Assembly (NCBI RefSeq): GCF_902832845.1
Contig: NZ_CADFDB010000002.1
Location: 372,001 to 436,000 of the forward strand
Source: Burkholderia metallica
GTDB taxonomy: Bacteria; Pseudomonadota; Gammaproteobacteria; Burkholderiales; Burkholderiaceae
DNA: 64,000 nucleotides
Direction of reading: 5' to 3'
Positions 1 through 9,276 of the stretch are shown here, one piece after another. The first letter of the stretch is position 1, and each line of letters opens with the position of its first letter. Below the pieces are notes generated by a model. That model was given only the letters and a program-made list of their open reading frames with translations, was not told the DNA's origin and did not search any database. The position numbers and the translations under genes were made by a program.

Positions 1-3000
1 CCCAGCCGCTCAGCGACGCACAGCCCTGCCACGCATGCGTGACGTTCAGCGACGGCCGCGGCGCGCTGCGCGCGAGCACGCTCGAACGGCGATTGGCGGC
101 CGGCGCATCCTGCTGCGCGGCCTTACGCGCGCGCCGCGTGGCCGGCGACGACAGCACCGAGCGGCCGACCGCATCGAGCAGGTTCGTCATCAGCACGTCA
201 CGCGCGAGCGTCGACTTGCCCGAGCCGCTCACGCCCGTCACCGCGACGAGCCGCGCGAGCGGAATGCCGACGGTGACGTCGCGCAGGTTGTGCAGCTTCG
301 CGCCATGCACGGTCAGCCACGCGTCCGGCACCGCCGGCTCGCCCTTCCTGCCCGGCAGGCTCACGCCGCGGCGCGGCTGCAGCGGGTGCGTCATCGGCTG
401 CGCGAGCAGCCGCCCGGTAACCGAATCGGACTGCGCGGCCAGATCGGCCACCGCGCCCTGCGCGACCAGCGTGCCGCCGCGCTTGCCGGCGCCCGGGCCG
501 ACGTCGATGATGTGATCGGCGCGGCGAATCGTGTCCTCGTCATGCTCGACGACGACGAGCGTATTGCCCTTGTCGCCGAGCTTGCGCAGCGCGTCGAGCA
601 GGATCTGGTTGTCGCGCGGATGCAGGCCGATCGTCGGCTCGTCGAGCACGTAGCACACGCCCTGCAGGTTGCTGCCGAGCTGCGCGGCGAGCCGGATGCG
701 CTGCGCTTCGCCGCCCGACAGGCTCGGCGCCGCGCGATCGAGGCTCAGGTAGCCGAGCCCGACTTCCTCGAGAAACGCGAGACGGCTGCCGATCTCGCTG
801 ACGATGTCGCGCGCGATCTGCGCGTCGCGCCCGGTGAGTGCCAGCCGGTCGATCCAGCGGCGCGTGTCGGACACCGTCCATTGCGCGACTTCGACGATCG
901 GATGCGCATCGAACGTAACCGCGCGCGCGGACGGGTTCAGCCGCGTGCCGTGGCAGTCCGGGCACGGCTCGTTGCCGACGCCTTCCGGTTCCTGCTCGTC
1001 CGACGGCAGCGTCTGCTCGCGGCCGCGATCGTCCCCGGCGAGCACGGTGTCGTCGTACGCGGCGCGCTGCTCGCGCGTGAGCGTGACGCCGGTGCCGACG
1101 CAGGTCGTGCACCAGCCGTGCTTGCTGTTGTACGAAAACATCCGCGGGTCCAGCTCCGGATAGCTCGTGCCGCACACCGGGCACGCACGCTTGACCGACA
1201 GCACCTTGACCGTGCCGACGCGCGCGGTGGAATGATCGTTGCGCATCGCATCGTGCAGCCCGTCGAGCGGTGCGAGCAGATGCATCACGCCCTTGCCGAG
1301 CTCGAGCGTGTCGTCGAGCATGCGCCGCAGCTCGGCCTCGTTGTCCGGCGACACGACGATATCGGCCACCGGCAACTCGATCGTGTGCTCGCGGAAGCGG
1401 TCGAGCTTCGGCCACGGATCGACCGGCACGAACTCGCCGTCCACGCGCAGATGCGTGCTGCCGCGCGCCTTCGCCCATTTCGCGAGATCGGTATACACGC
1501 CCTTGCGGTTCACGACGAGCGGCGCGAGCAGCCCGACGTGCTCGCCGCGATGATCGCGCAGCAACTGCGCGGCGATCGATTCGACCGATTGCGACGTGAC
1601 CGGCGTGCCGTCGTGGATGCAATGCTGCAGGCCGAGCTTCACGTACAGCAGCCGCAGGAAGTGCCAGACCTCGGACGTGGTCGCGACGGTGCTCTTGCGC
1701 CCGCCGCGCGACAGCCGCTGCTCGATCGCCACCGTCGGCGGGATGCCGTACACCGCGTCGACTTCGGGGCGGCCGGCCGGCTGCACGATCGAGCGCGCAT
1801 ACGCGTTCAGCGATTCGAGGTAGCGGCGCTGGCCTTCGTGGAACAGGATGTCGAACGCGAGCGTCGACTTGCCGGAACCCGACACGCCGGTGATCACGTT
1901 GAACTTGCCGTGCGGGATGTCGACGTCGAGGGATTTCAGGTTGTGCTCGCGCGCGTTGACGATCCGCACGACGTCCTCGCCTTCGATCGCACGCCGCTCG
2001 CGCGCCGCATTCAGCACGGCCTGCAGCGGCTTGCCTTCGTCGGCGAGCGCCGCTTCGGTATCCATGTCGCGGTCGTACTGCAGCAGCGCCACGCCCGTGT
2101 GCGATTCGGCGCAGCCCTTCACGTCGTCGGGCGTGCCCGCGCACAGCACGCGCCCGCCGCCGTCGCCGCCTTCCGGGCCGAGGTCGATCAGCCAGTCGGC
2201 CGCGCGGATCACGTCGAGGTTGTGCTCGATCACGATCAGCGAATGGCCGGCCGCGAGCAGCTTGCCGAACGCCTGCATCAGCTTCGCGATGTCATCGAAG
2301 TGCAGCCCGGTGGTCGGCTCGTCGAACATGAACAGCTTCGCGCGCGCGATGCGCGCCTCTTCCGTCGCGACCCGGCGCCCGTTGGCCGCCGCCGCCGATT
2401 CGGCGAGGAAACCGGCCAGTTTCAGCCGCTGCGCCTCGCCGCCCGACAGCGTCGGCACCGGCTGGCCGAGCTTCACGTATTCGAGGCCGACGTCGACGAT
2501 CGGCTGAAGCACGCGCAGCACCTCGGCGTCGGCCGCGAAGAACGCGGCCGCCTCGCTGACCGTGAGGTCGAGCACGTCGGCGATGTTCAGCGCGCGGCCG
2601 TCGCGCTCGATGCGCACTTCGAGAATCTCGGCGCGGTAGCGGCTGCCGTCGCAGTCCGGGCAGCGCAGGTAGACGTCGCTCAGGAACTGCATCTCGATGT
2701 GCTCGAAGCCCGAGCCGCCGCAGGTCGGGCACCGGCCGTCGCCCGAGTTGAAGCTGAACGTGCCCGCGCCGTAGCCGCGCTGCAGCGCGAGCGGCGCCTT
2801 CGCGAACAGCTTGCGGATTTCGTCGAACGCGCCGACGTAGCTCGCCGGGTTCGAGCGCGTGGTCTTGCCGATCGGCGACTGGTCGACGAACACGACGTCG
2901 CCCACCTGGTCGGCGCCCGTGAGGCTGCGGTAGGCGCCCGGCGACTCGGTCGCCTTGCCGTGGTGCCGCGCCATCGCCGGATACAGCACGTCCTGCAGCA

Positions 3001-5026
3001 GCGTGGACTTGCCGGAGCCCGACACGCCCGTCACGCAGACGAGCCGTTGCAGCGGAATCTCGACCGTCACGTCGCGCAGGTTGTGTTCGCTCGCGCCTTC
3101 GAGCACGATGCGCGGTGTGTTCGCGTCGACCACGCGGCGCGCCCAGTTCGACGCATGCGCGACCTGCTTGCGCCCGCCGAGATATTCGCCCGTCAGCGTG
3201 GGCGCGGAACGGATGTCGGCCGGCGTGCCGTCGTAGACGATCGTGCCGCCGCGCTCGCCGGGGCCGGGCCCCATGTCGATCAGCCGGTCGGCCGCGAGCA
3301 TCACCGACGGATCGTGTTCGACGACCACCAGCGTATTGCCCGCGTCGCGCAGCCGCTGCATCGCCTCGACGATCCGCGTGAGGTCGCGCGGATGCAGCCC
3401 GATGCTCGGCTCGTCGAGCACGAACAGGGTTTTCGTGAGCGACGTGCCGAGCGCCGTCGTCAGGTTGATCCGCTGCACTTCGCCGCCCGACAGCGTGCGG
3501 CTCTGCCGGTCGAGCGTCAGGTAGCCGAGCCCCACGTCGCACAAGTATTTCAGGCGCGTGCGCACCTCGGCGAGCAGCAGCTTCAGCGCATCGTCGAGCA
3601 GCGCGCTCGGCAGCGTGATGTCGTCGAAGAAGCGGCGGATGCGCTCGATCGACAGCAGCATCAGGTCGTGCACGGTCAGGCCCGGCAGCGCTTCGAGCTG
3701 CGCGCGGCTCCAGTCGACGCCGCGCGGCATGAAGCGATCGGCCGGCGCGAGCACGCGGTCGGCATTCTCCTTCGAGCCGAGCCGCCATTGCAGCGATTCC
3801 GTCTTCAGGCGCGCGCCGCCGCACACGTCGCACGGCGTGTAGCTGCGGTATTTCGACAGCAGCACGCGGATGTGCATCTTGTACGCCTTCGATTCGAGAT
3901 AGCCGAAGAAGCGTTTCACGCCGTACCACTGGCTCTGCCACTTGCCGTTCCAGTCGGGCGAACCGTTGACGACCCAGTCGCGCTCGGCGTCCGACAGGTC
4001 GGCCCACGGCGTGTCGCGCGGGATGCCGGCTTTCGCCGCGTAGCGCATCAGGTCGTCCTGGCACTCCTTCCATGCGGGCGTCTGCATCGGCTTGATCGCC
4101 CCGCCGCGCAACGTCTTGCGCGCGTCGGGAATCACGAGGCCGAGATCGACGCCGATCACGCGGCCGAAGCCGCGGCAGGTCTCGCACGCGCCGTACGCCG
4201 AGTTGAACGAGAACAGCGCCGCCTGCGGCTCCGCGTAGCGCAGGTCGCTGTCGGGATCGTGAAGGCCGGTGGAAAAACGCCACACCTGCGGCTCGGCGAC
4301 TACGTTTTCCGCCTCCGCCGCGAGCACGTAGACGTTCACGCGGCCGCCGCCGCGCTTCAGCGACGCCTCGATCGCCTCGACCACGCGCGCCTTGTCGGCG
4401 CCTTGCACGCGGAAGCGGTCGGCCACCACGTCGAGCACCTTGCGCGCGCCCGTGGGCGACGCCACTTCGCGCTGCGCCTGCACGCGCGTATAGCCGCTCG
4501 CCGACAGCCACTGCGCGATTTCCTCGTCGGACACCGCTTCCGGCAGCTCGACCGGGAACGTGACGACGACGCGCGGATCGTCCGCCTGCGTGCGCGCGAC
4601 GAGCTCCGCGTAGATCGTTTCCGGCGTGTCGTGCCGCACCTGCCGCGCGGTCTGGCGGTCGAACAGCTCGGCCGCGCGCGCGTACAGCAGCTTCAGGTGA
4701 TCGTTCAGCTCCGTCATCGTGCCGACCGTCGAGCGCGAACTGCGGACCGGGTTGGTCTGGTCGATCGCGATCGCGGGCGGCACGCCGTCGACGCGCTCGA
4801 CCTGCGGGCGGTCCATCCGGTCGAGGAACTGCCGCGCGTACGCGCTGAAGGTCTCGACGTAGCGCCGCTGGCCTTCCGCATACAGCGTGTCGAACACGAG
4901 GCTCGACTTGCCGGAGCCCGACGGGCCGGTGACGACCGTCATCTCGCCGGTGCGCAGGTCGAGATCGAGGTTCTTGAGGTTGTGCTGACGTGCTCCGCGA
5001 ATGCGGATCAGATTGCTGGATGACAA
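1..5026 (-). CDS. uvrA: Double-length UvrA excinuclease ATPase (3' end outside window)
   Basis: UvrA recognises DNA lesions and loads UvrB in nucleotide excision repair. Here about 1675 residues are visible and the gene continues off the left edge. The protein is a tandem fusion of two UvrA-like units; ordinary UvrA is about 940 residues. Walker A motifs (GPSGSGKSS, then GVSGSGKST three times), ABC signatures (LSGGE), and paired zinc-binding CxxC clusters (CETC/CDVC, CPTC/CPDC, CPVC/CTTC/CPDC) recur along the chain. The last visible P-loop (GVSGSGKSTLARD) opens the second ATPase domain of the second unit. The start is TTG (reverse complement of 5024-5026), because an in-frame stop lies 54 bases upstream and no ATG intervenes; it gives M-SSSNLIRIRGARQHNLKNL. 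A LexA box lies about 130 bp upstream. Double-length UvrA is known in Burkholderia, Xanthomonas and Pseudomonas; whether it replaces or supplements a normal UvrA cannot be told here. Confidence 0.93.
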   Translation of the reverse strand, partial: MSSSNLIRIRGARQHNLKNLDLDLRTGEMTVVTGPSGSGKSSLVFDTLYAEGQRRYVETFSAYARQFLDRMDRPQVERVDGVPPAIAIDQTNPVRSSRSTVGTMTELNDHLKLLYARAAELFDRQTARQVRHDTPETIYAELVARTQADDPRVVVTFPVELPEAVSDEEIAQWLSASGYTRVQAQREVASPTGARKVLDVVADRFRVQGADKARVVEAIEASLKRGGGRVNVYVLAAEAENVVAEPQVWRFSTGLHDPDSDLRYAEPQAALFSFNSAYGACETCRGFGRVIGVDLGLVIPDARKTLRGGAIKPMQTPAWKECQDDLMRYAAKAGIPRDTPWADLSDAERDWVVNGSPDWNGKWQSQWYGVKRFFGYLESKAYKMHIRVLLSKYRSYTPCDVCGGARLKTESLQWRLGSKENADRVLAPADRFMPRGVDWSRAQLEALPGLTVHDLMLLSIERIRRFFDDITLPSALLDDALKLLLAEVRTRLKYLCDVGLGYLTLDRQSRTLSGGEVQRINLTTALGTSLTKTLFVLDEPSIGLHPRDLTRIVEAMQRLRDAGNTLVVVEHDPSVMLAADRLIDMGPGPGERGGTIVYDGTPADIRSAPTLTGEYLGGRKQVAHASNWARRVVDANTPRIVLEGASEHNLRDVTVEIPLQRLVCVTGVSGSGKSTLLQDVLYPAMARHHGKATESPGAYRSLTGADQVGDVVFVDQSPIGKTTRSNPASYVGAFDEIRKLFAKAPLALQRGYGAGTFSFNSGDGRCPTCGGSGFEHIEMQFLSDVYLRCPDCDGSRYRAEILEVRIERDGRALNIADVLDLTVSEAAAFFAADAEVLRVLQPIVDVGLEYVKLGQPVPTLSGGEAQRLKLAGFLAESAAAANGRRVATEEARIARAKLFMFDEPTTGLHFDDIAKLMQAFGKLLAAGHSLIVIEHNLDVIRAADWLIDLGPEGGDGGGRVLCAGTPDDVKGCAESHTGVALLQYDRDMDTEAALADEGKPLQAVLNAARERRAIEGEDVVRIVNAREHNLKSLDVDIPHGKFNVITGVSGSGKSTLAFDILFHEGQRRYLESLNAYARSIVQPAGRPEVDAVYGIPPTVAIEQRLSRGGRKSTVATTSEVWHFLRLLYVKLGLQHCIHDGTPVTSQSVESIAAQLLRDHRGEHVGLLAPLVVNRKGVYTDLAKWAKARGSTHLRVDGEFVPVDPWPKLDRFREHTIELPVADIVVSPDNEAELRRMLDDTLELGKGVMHLLAPLDGLHDAMRNDHSTARVGTVKVLSVKRACPVCGTSYPELDPRMFSYNSKHGWCTTCVGTGVTLTREQRAAYDDTVLAGDDRGREQTLPSDEQEPEGVGNEPCPDCHGTRLNPSARAVTFDAHPIVEVAQWTVSDTRRWIDRLALTGRDAQIARDIVSEIGSRLAFLEEVGLGYLSLDRAAPSLSGGEAQRIRLAAQLGSNLQGVCYVLDEPTIGLHPRDNQILLDALRKLGDKGNTLVVVEHDEDTIRRADHIIDVGPGAGKRGGTLVAQGAVADLAAQSDSVTGRLLAQPMTHPLQPRRGVSLPGRKGEPAVPDAWLTVHGAKLHNLRDVTVGIPLARLVAVTGVSGSGKSTLARDVLMTNLLDAVGRSVLSSPATRRARKAAQQDAPAANRRSSVLARSAPRPSLNVTHAWQGCASLSGW

Positions 5027-5152
5027 TTTGCCTGCCCGTCTGAATGAGTTAGCCGGAATTCACGGTGCCGGAACGCTGTGGCGGATACGCGCAATGCGCG
5101 GCGACCGTGCCGCACGGGTCATGCCCGCGCCGCTCGAGTTCGACGGATACTA

Positions 5153-5172
5153 TACTGTATATTCATACAGTT
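5153..5172. promoter_or_regulatory. LexA (SOS) box upstream of uvrA
   Basis: tactgtatattcatacagtt matches the CTG-N10-CAG LexA consensus, with CTG at 5155-5157 and CAG at 5168-5170 and an A/T-rich centre. It sits between the divergent-facing side of the HiPIP stop and the uvrA start, about 130 bp from the TTG codon, so it should repress uvrA until DNA damage. Confidence 0.85.
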
Positions 5173-5328
5173 TTCCATGCGCGGCGCGTGTGCGGGAAAG
5201 CCGCCAGATTACGCCGGCTTCGCGTCGGCGGGCCCGGCCTTGCGTTCACGCGCCGGTGGGTTGGTCCGGCCCCGTCAATCGCTTGCGCGTCACGCGCGCC
5301 GGCAGCGCCGTCATGCCGCACCTGCGTG

Positions 5329-5640
5329 CTACGCCTTCTTCGAATAGGCGCTGCACCAGCCCTTGGCCGCCACCTGCTTGCCGCCGAAAATGGCGCACGG
5401 CGCGATCGCGGCGCCGGTCTTGCCCTGGAAGAACTGGCAATTCGCACAGGCCTGGCCCGCCTGAAACTTCGGAAATTTCGCGCGATCGACCCGGCCGGCA
5501 TCCGCCTTGTAACCGAGCGCCAGCGCGTTTGCATCGGATTCCTGCACCACCCCGGCATCCGCCGCCGCGCGACGTCCGACGGCCAGCGCGGACGCGAAAA
5601 CGGTGGTGGCTGCGATGAAACGTCGGCGTGAGAATGTCAT
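5329..5640 (-). CDS. hip: High-potential iron-sulfur protein (HiPIP)
   Basis: A small periplasmic [4Fe-4S] electron carrier of 103 residues. It starts with a Tat-type signal (SRRRFIAATTVFASA) and has the four cluster-binding cysteines in the usual HiPIP pattern: CANC, APC, then GWC near the C-terminus, with aromatic residues around the cluster (QFFQG, AYSKK). A strong ribosome binding site (AAAGGAGG) precedes ATG 5640. It follows the cytochrome c oxidase operon in the same direction, with about 170 bp between them. HiPIPs can donate electrons to terminal oxidases or photosynthetic reaction centres; a role as donor to the neighbouring oxidase is inferred from position only. Fold assignment is confident from the cysteine spacing, size and Tat signal. 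Confidence 0.9.
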   Translation of the reverse strand: MTFSRRRFIAATTVFASALAVGRRAAADAGVVQESDANALALGYKADAGRVDRAKFPKFQAGQACANCQFFQGKTGAAIAPCAIFGGKQVAAKGWCSAYSKKA

Positions 5641-5813
5641 GGGAGCCTCCTTTCAGGTGTGCGTGAACGCATGTCGGGAAAGCGAGATTCCGCGACGACA
5701 TGACGGCGTCCGGCGATCGCCCCGTATGGCGCCCACGCATCGCACCCGTCGCGATGCGCGGCGCCGGTCGACCGGCGCACGGTGATTGACGGGATGCACG
5801 GCTGTCGACGGGA

Positions 5814-6155
5814 TCAGTGGAAGAACAGCACCCGCATGCCGAACGTGTGATGCGCTTCGGCGGCCATCAGCACCAGCAGCACCAGCAGGCACAGCGGCGG
5901 GATCAGGATCGCGTACACCAGCGCCAGCCGCTCCCACATCATGTGCATGAAAATCGACACGATCAGCCCGGCCTTGGCGATCATCAGCACGACGATCAGC
6001 ACCCAGCGCAGCAGGCCCTGCACGTGGAAGTAGTCGACCAGGTACGACAGCGTGCTCAGCACGAACAGCAGGCCCCAGATCTTCAGGTAGATGCCGACCG
6101 GATGCTGCTGGCCGTGCGCGGCGTCGGGTCGATCGGCGGGATCGGTATGGTCCAT
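5814..6155 (-). CDS. Cytochrome c oxidase subunit IV-like membrane protein
   Basis: A 113-residue protein with three hydrophobic segments (about residues 21-41, 46-68 and 75-98), the layout of the small prokaryotic COX IV/CyoD family that stabilises heme-copper oxidases. It starts at ATG 6155 (MDHTDPADRPDAAHG), 8 bases after the stop of the subunit III gene, and is the last gene of the oxidase operon. The third segment is followed by a short tail ending HTFGMRVLFFH. Subfamily placement rests on size, topology and operon position rather than a diagnostic motif. Confidence 0.85.
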   Translation of the reverse strand: MDHTDPADRPDAAHGQQHPVGIYLKIWGLLFVLSTLSYLVDYFHVQGLLRWVLIVVLMIAKAGLIVSIFMHMMWERLALVYAILIPPLCLLVLLVLMAAEAHHTFGMRVLFFH

Positions 6156-6163
6156 ACCCGGCC

Positions 6164-6898
6164 TCACCACAAATAGAACAGCGCGAAGATGAACACCCAC
6201 ACGAGATCGACGAAGTGCCAGTACAGGCCGGCAATCTCGACGATCTGAAAGTTGCCGCGATCGGCGAACCCCGGTTGCAGGATCTTGCGTGCGACCAGCA
6301 GCAGGTAGATCACGCCGCAGCTCACGTGAAAGCCGTGGAACCCGGTGATCATGAAGAAGCACGCGCCGAACTGGGCGGCGCCCATCGGGTTGCCCCACGG
6401 CCGTATGCCTTCGCGGAAGATCAGATTGCTCCATTCGAAGGCCTGCAGCGACACGAAGGTCGCGCCCAGCAGCGCGGTCGCCAGCAACAGCGCGGCGGCG
6501 CGCCTGGCGTTGCGCCGGTAGCCGAAGTTCACGGCCATCGCCATCGTGCCGCTGCTGCTGATCAGGATGAACGTCATGATCGCGATCAGCAGCAACGGCA
6601 CCTCCACGCCGCCCACGGTGAGCCCGAACACCTTCGACGTATCGGGCCACGGCGCCGTGGTCGACATGCGCACCGTCATGTAGCCGATCAGGAAGCTGCT
6701 GAAGACGAAAGTGTCCGACAGCAGGAAGATCCACATCATCGCCTTGCCCCACGGCACCTTGAACGCTTCGCGGTCGGCCGACCAGTCGGTGACGATGCCG
6801 CGCCAGCCGTCGGGGCCGCCGCCGGGCGGCGCGAGGTCGACGGCCGGTTCGGCCGCGGATTCGCCGGCGGATTCGGGGTGGAGCGTGGGCGAGGTCAT
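6164..6898 (-). CDS. ctaE: Cytochrome c oxidase subunit III
   Basis: A 244-residue integral membrane subunit of the heme-copper oxidase. Typical subunit III stretches are visible: WIFLLSDTFVFSSFLIGY in the first helix, FFMITGFHGFHVSCGVIYL in the middle and GLYWHFVDLVWVFIFALFYLW at the C-terminus, including the conserved GFHGxHV and YWHFVDxVWxxxF motifs. The first 45 residues are a Pro/Ala-rich soluble extension. The start ATG 6898 overlaps the end of the preceding smaller subunit III-like gene by 4 bases, so the two are translationally coupled. The subunit is not catalytic; it is thought to stabilise the active site and proton uptake. Confidence 0.93.
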   Translation of the reverse strand: MTSPTLHPESAGESAAEPAVDLAPPGGGPDGWRGIVTDWSADREAFKVPWGKAMMWIFLLSDTFVFSSFLIGYMTVRMSTTAPWPDTSKVFGLTVGGVEVPLLLIAIMTFILISSSGTMAMAVNFGYRRNARRAAALLLATALLGATFVSLQAFEWSNLIFREGIRPWGNPMGAAQFGACFFMITGFHGFHVSCGVIYLLLVARKILQPGFADRGNFQIVEIAGLYWHFVDLVWVFIFALFYLW

Positions 6899-7506
6899 GG
6901 GGCGGCTCCATACAGCGGCCCGCAAACGGCGGCGACGATCGCGGGGGTGATCCACCACATCGCCGCGAGCAGCACGAGCCAGACCGCCAGCAGAAAATGC
7001 CAGTAGATCGCGCACAGTGAGATGGCGCGCTGCGCGCGGAACGGGTCCGCGCGCCGCACACGCACGATGGTCATCCCCCAGGCCGCGAGCCCGCCGAGCA
7101 CGTGCAGCCCGTGCAGGCCGGTGAGCAGGTAGAGGAAGCTGTCGGACGGATTGACGGCGATCGTCTGCCCGGCGGCGGACAGCATGCGCCACGCGGCCAG
7201 TTGCCCGATCACGAACAGCGCCGCCAGCCCCCCGCCGGCGACCAGCCACGCGGCGCGGTGCCAGGTGATCCGCCGGGCCTGCTGCATCGCCGCGCTTGCG
7301 AGCGCCAGCGCGCCGGTGTTCCACCAGAGCAGCGCCGGGTGCGGGATCGGCTGCCAGTCCGGCTCGCGCATGCGCATCCCATAGGCGAGCAGCAGCAGCG
7401 AAAACAACGCGGTGGCGACCGCCATGAAGACGATCAAACCCGTGCGGCCCGCGTTCGGCGCGCCGGATCGCGCATCGGGAACGAAGGGGCGCGGCAGCGT
7501 GGTCAT
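6895..7506 (-). CDS. Second, shorter subunit III-like protein of the oxidase
   Basis: A 203-residue membrane protein of the cytochrome c oxidase subunit III family. It has five predicted membrane segments and the family signature in reduced form: FLYLLTGLHGLHVLGGL and AIYWHFLLAVWLVLLAAMWWI. The usual YWHFVD is YWHFLL here, so the conserved acidic residue after the WHF motif is missing. ATG 7506 overlaps the stop of the subunit I gene (ATGA), and its own stop overlaps the start of the larger subunit III gene. Two subunit III homologues in a row suggest either a split-and-diverged pair or a structural paralogue; both probably sit in the same complex. Confidence 0.85.
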   Translation of the reverse strand: MTTLPRPFVPDARSGAPNAGRTGLIVFMAVATALFSLLLLAYGMRMREPDWQPIPHPALLWWNTGALALASAAMQQARRITWHRAAWLVAGGGLAALFVIGQLAAWRMLSAAGQTIAVNPSDSFLYLLTGLHGLHVLGGLAAWGMTIVRVRRADPFRAQRAISLCAIYWHFLLAVWLVLLAAMWWITPAIVAAVCGPLYGAAP

Positions 7507-9263
7507 TCGCGCGCCTCGCCGGGATGAAGCGCCGGCCGGGCCGGCTCGGGCCCGGATGGCGTCGCGGGCGGCTGGTTCTGCGGGACGAAGTCCTGCGCCT
7601 GCCCCGGTGGACTGTATTCGTATGCCCAGCGGTAAACGACCGGCGGCGCGGCGCCCCAGTTGCCGTGCGCCGGCGGCGTTTGCGGCGTCTGCCATTCGAG
7701 CGTGGTCGCGCGCCACGGGTTGCCGTCGGCGCGCTTGCCGCGCGCGAGGCTCCACGCGAGGTTGAACAGGAACAGCAGCTGCGCGGCCGCGACGATCAGC
7801 GCGACGACGGTAATGAACGCGTTGAGCGTCTGCGCCGAATGCGGAATGAAACTGTAGCCCTCGTACGCGTAATACCGTCGCGGCATGCCGAGGATGCCGA
7901 GATAGTGCATCGGGAAGTAGATCGCATAGGTCCCGACGAAGGTGATCCAGAAATGCACGCGCCCGAGCGTGTCGTCGAGCATGCGGCCCGTCACCTTCGG
8001 ATACCAGTGATAGAGGCCGCCGAACACCACCAGGATCGGCGACACGGCCATCACCATGTGGAAGTGCGCGACCACGAAGTACGTGTTCGACAGCGGAATG
8101 TCCACGCTCACGTTGCCGAGGTAGAGCCCGGTCAGCCCGCCCAGCACGAACGTGCTGATGAAGCCGATCGCGAACAGCATCGGCACGGTCAGATGGATGT
8201 CGCCGCGCCACAGCGTCAGCACCCAGTTGTAGACCTTGAGCGCGGTCGGCACGGCGATGACGAGCGTGGTCGTCGCAAAGAAGAAGCCGAAGTACGGGTT
8301 CATGCCGGCGATGAACATGTGGTGCGCCCAGACCACGAAGCTCAGCGCACCGATGACGACGATCGCCCACACCATCATCCGGTAGCCGAAGATGCTCTTG
8401 CGCGCGTGCGTGCTGATGAGGTCCGACGCGATGCCGAAGGCCGGCAGCGCGACGATGTAGACCTCCGGATGCCCGAAGAACCAGAACAGGTGCTGAAACA
8501 GCAGCGGGCTGCCGCCCGCGTGCTTGAGCGTCTGCCCCATCGACACCACGGCCGGCACGAAGAAGCTGGTGCCGAGCGTCCGGTCGAGCAGCATCATCGC
8601 CGCCGACACGAACAGCGCCGGAAACGCGAGCAGCGCCAGGATGGTCGCGGTGAAGATCCCCCACACGGTGAGCGGCATGCGCATCAGCGTCATCCCGCGC
8701 GTGCGCGCCTGCAGCGTGGTGGTGACGTAGTTCAGGCCGCCCATCGTCGCCGCGACGATGAAGATCGCCAGCGACACGAGCATCAGCACGATGCCCCATT
8801 GCACGCCCGGCGTGCCCGGCAGGATCGCCTGCGGCGGATACAGCGTCCAGCCCGCGCCGGTCGGCCCGCCCGGCACGAAGAAGCTCGCCATCAGCACCAG
8901 CACGGCCAGCAGGTAGACCCAGTAGCTGAGCATGTTGGGGAACGGGAACACCATGTCGCGCGCGCCGAGCATCAGCGGGATCAGGTAGTTGCCGAAGCCG
9001 CCCAGGAACAGCGCCGTCAGCAGGTAGATCACCATGATCATCCCGTGCATCGTGACGAACTGGTAGTAGTGGGTCGCGTCGATGAACGCGAACTTGCCCG
9101 GGAAGCCGAGCTGCAGCCGCATCAGATCCGACAGCACCATGCCGACCAGGCCGATGGCGATGGCCGTCAGCGCGTACTGCACGGCGATGACCTTGTGGTC
9201 CTGGCTCCACACGTAGCGGGTCCAGAAGCTGCGCGGGGCGTGGTCGGGGTGTGCGTACGTCAT
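7503..9263 (-). CDS. ctaD: Cytochrome c oxidase subunit I (aa3-type, A1 class)
   Basis: Catalytic subunit (586 residues, 12 membrane helices) that reduces O2 to water and pumps protons. Visible ligands: THxHG-type heme a histidine (TMHGMIMV), CuB/crosslink motif HPEVY with its Glu and Tyr, the histidine pair WAHHMF, and VVAHFHMV with the heme a3 and heme a histidines. The K-channel Thr and Lys are present (VPTALKV), as are the D-channel entrance Asp (GARDMVFP) and the Glu of HPEV, so it belongs to the A1 class of proton-pumping oxidases. A Pro-rich 60-residue tail follows the last helix. It begins 13 bases after the subunit II stop. Confidence 0.96.
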   Translation of the reverse strand: MTYAHPDHAPRSFWTRYVWSQDHKVIAVQYALTAIAIGLVGMVLSDLMRLQLGFPGKFAFIDATHYYQFVTMHGMIMVIYLLTALFLGGFGNYLIPLMLGARDMVFPFPNMLSYWVYLLAVLVLMASFFVPGGPTGAGWTLYPPQAILPGTPGVQWGIVLMLVSLAIFIVAATMGGLNYVTTTLQARTRGMTLMRMPLTVWGIFTATILALLAFPALFVSAAMMLLDRTLGTSFFVPAVVSMGQTLKHAGGSPLLFQHLFWFFGHPEVYIVALPAFGIASDLISTHARKSIFGYRMMVWAIVVIGALSFVVWAHHMFIAGMNPYFGFFFATTTLVIAVPTALKVYNWVLTLWRGDIHLTVPMLFAIGFISTFVLGGLTGLYLGNVSVDIPLSNTYFVVAHFHMVMAVSPILVVFGGLYHWYPKVTGRMLDDTLGRVHFWITFVGTYAIYFPMHYLGILGMPRRYYAYEGYSFIPHSAQTLNAFITVVALIVAAAQLLFLFNLAWSLARGKRADGNPWRATTLEWQTPQTPPAHGNWGAAPPVVYRWAYEYSPPGQAQDFVPQNQPPATPSGPEPARPALHPGEARE

Positions 9264-9276
9264 GGCCTCTGCTCCG

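Noticed and set aside
35-5023. 1662-codon open frame on the plus strand opposite uvrA
   Set aside because: It is the antisense shadow of the UvrA gene: Arg/Ala-rich with no recognisable domain, caused by high GC and no stop codons in that frame.
5653-6234. 193-codon minus-strand ORF near the subunit IV gene
   Set aside because: Overlaps the subunit IV gene in another frame; no homology-like motif or ribosome binding site.
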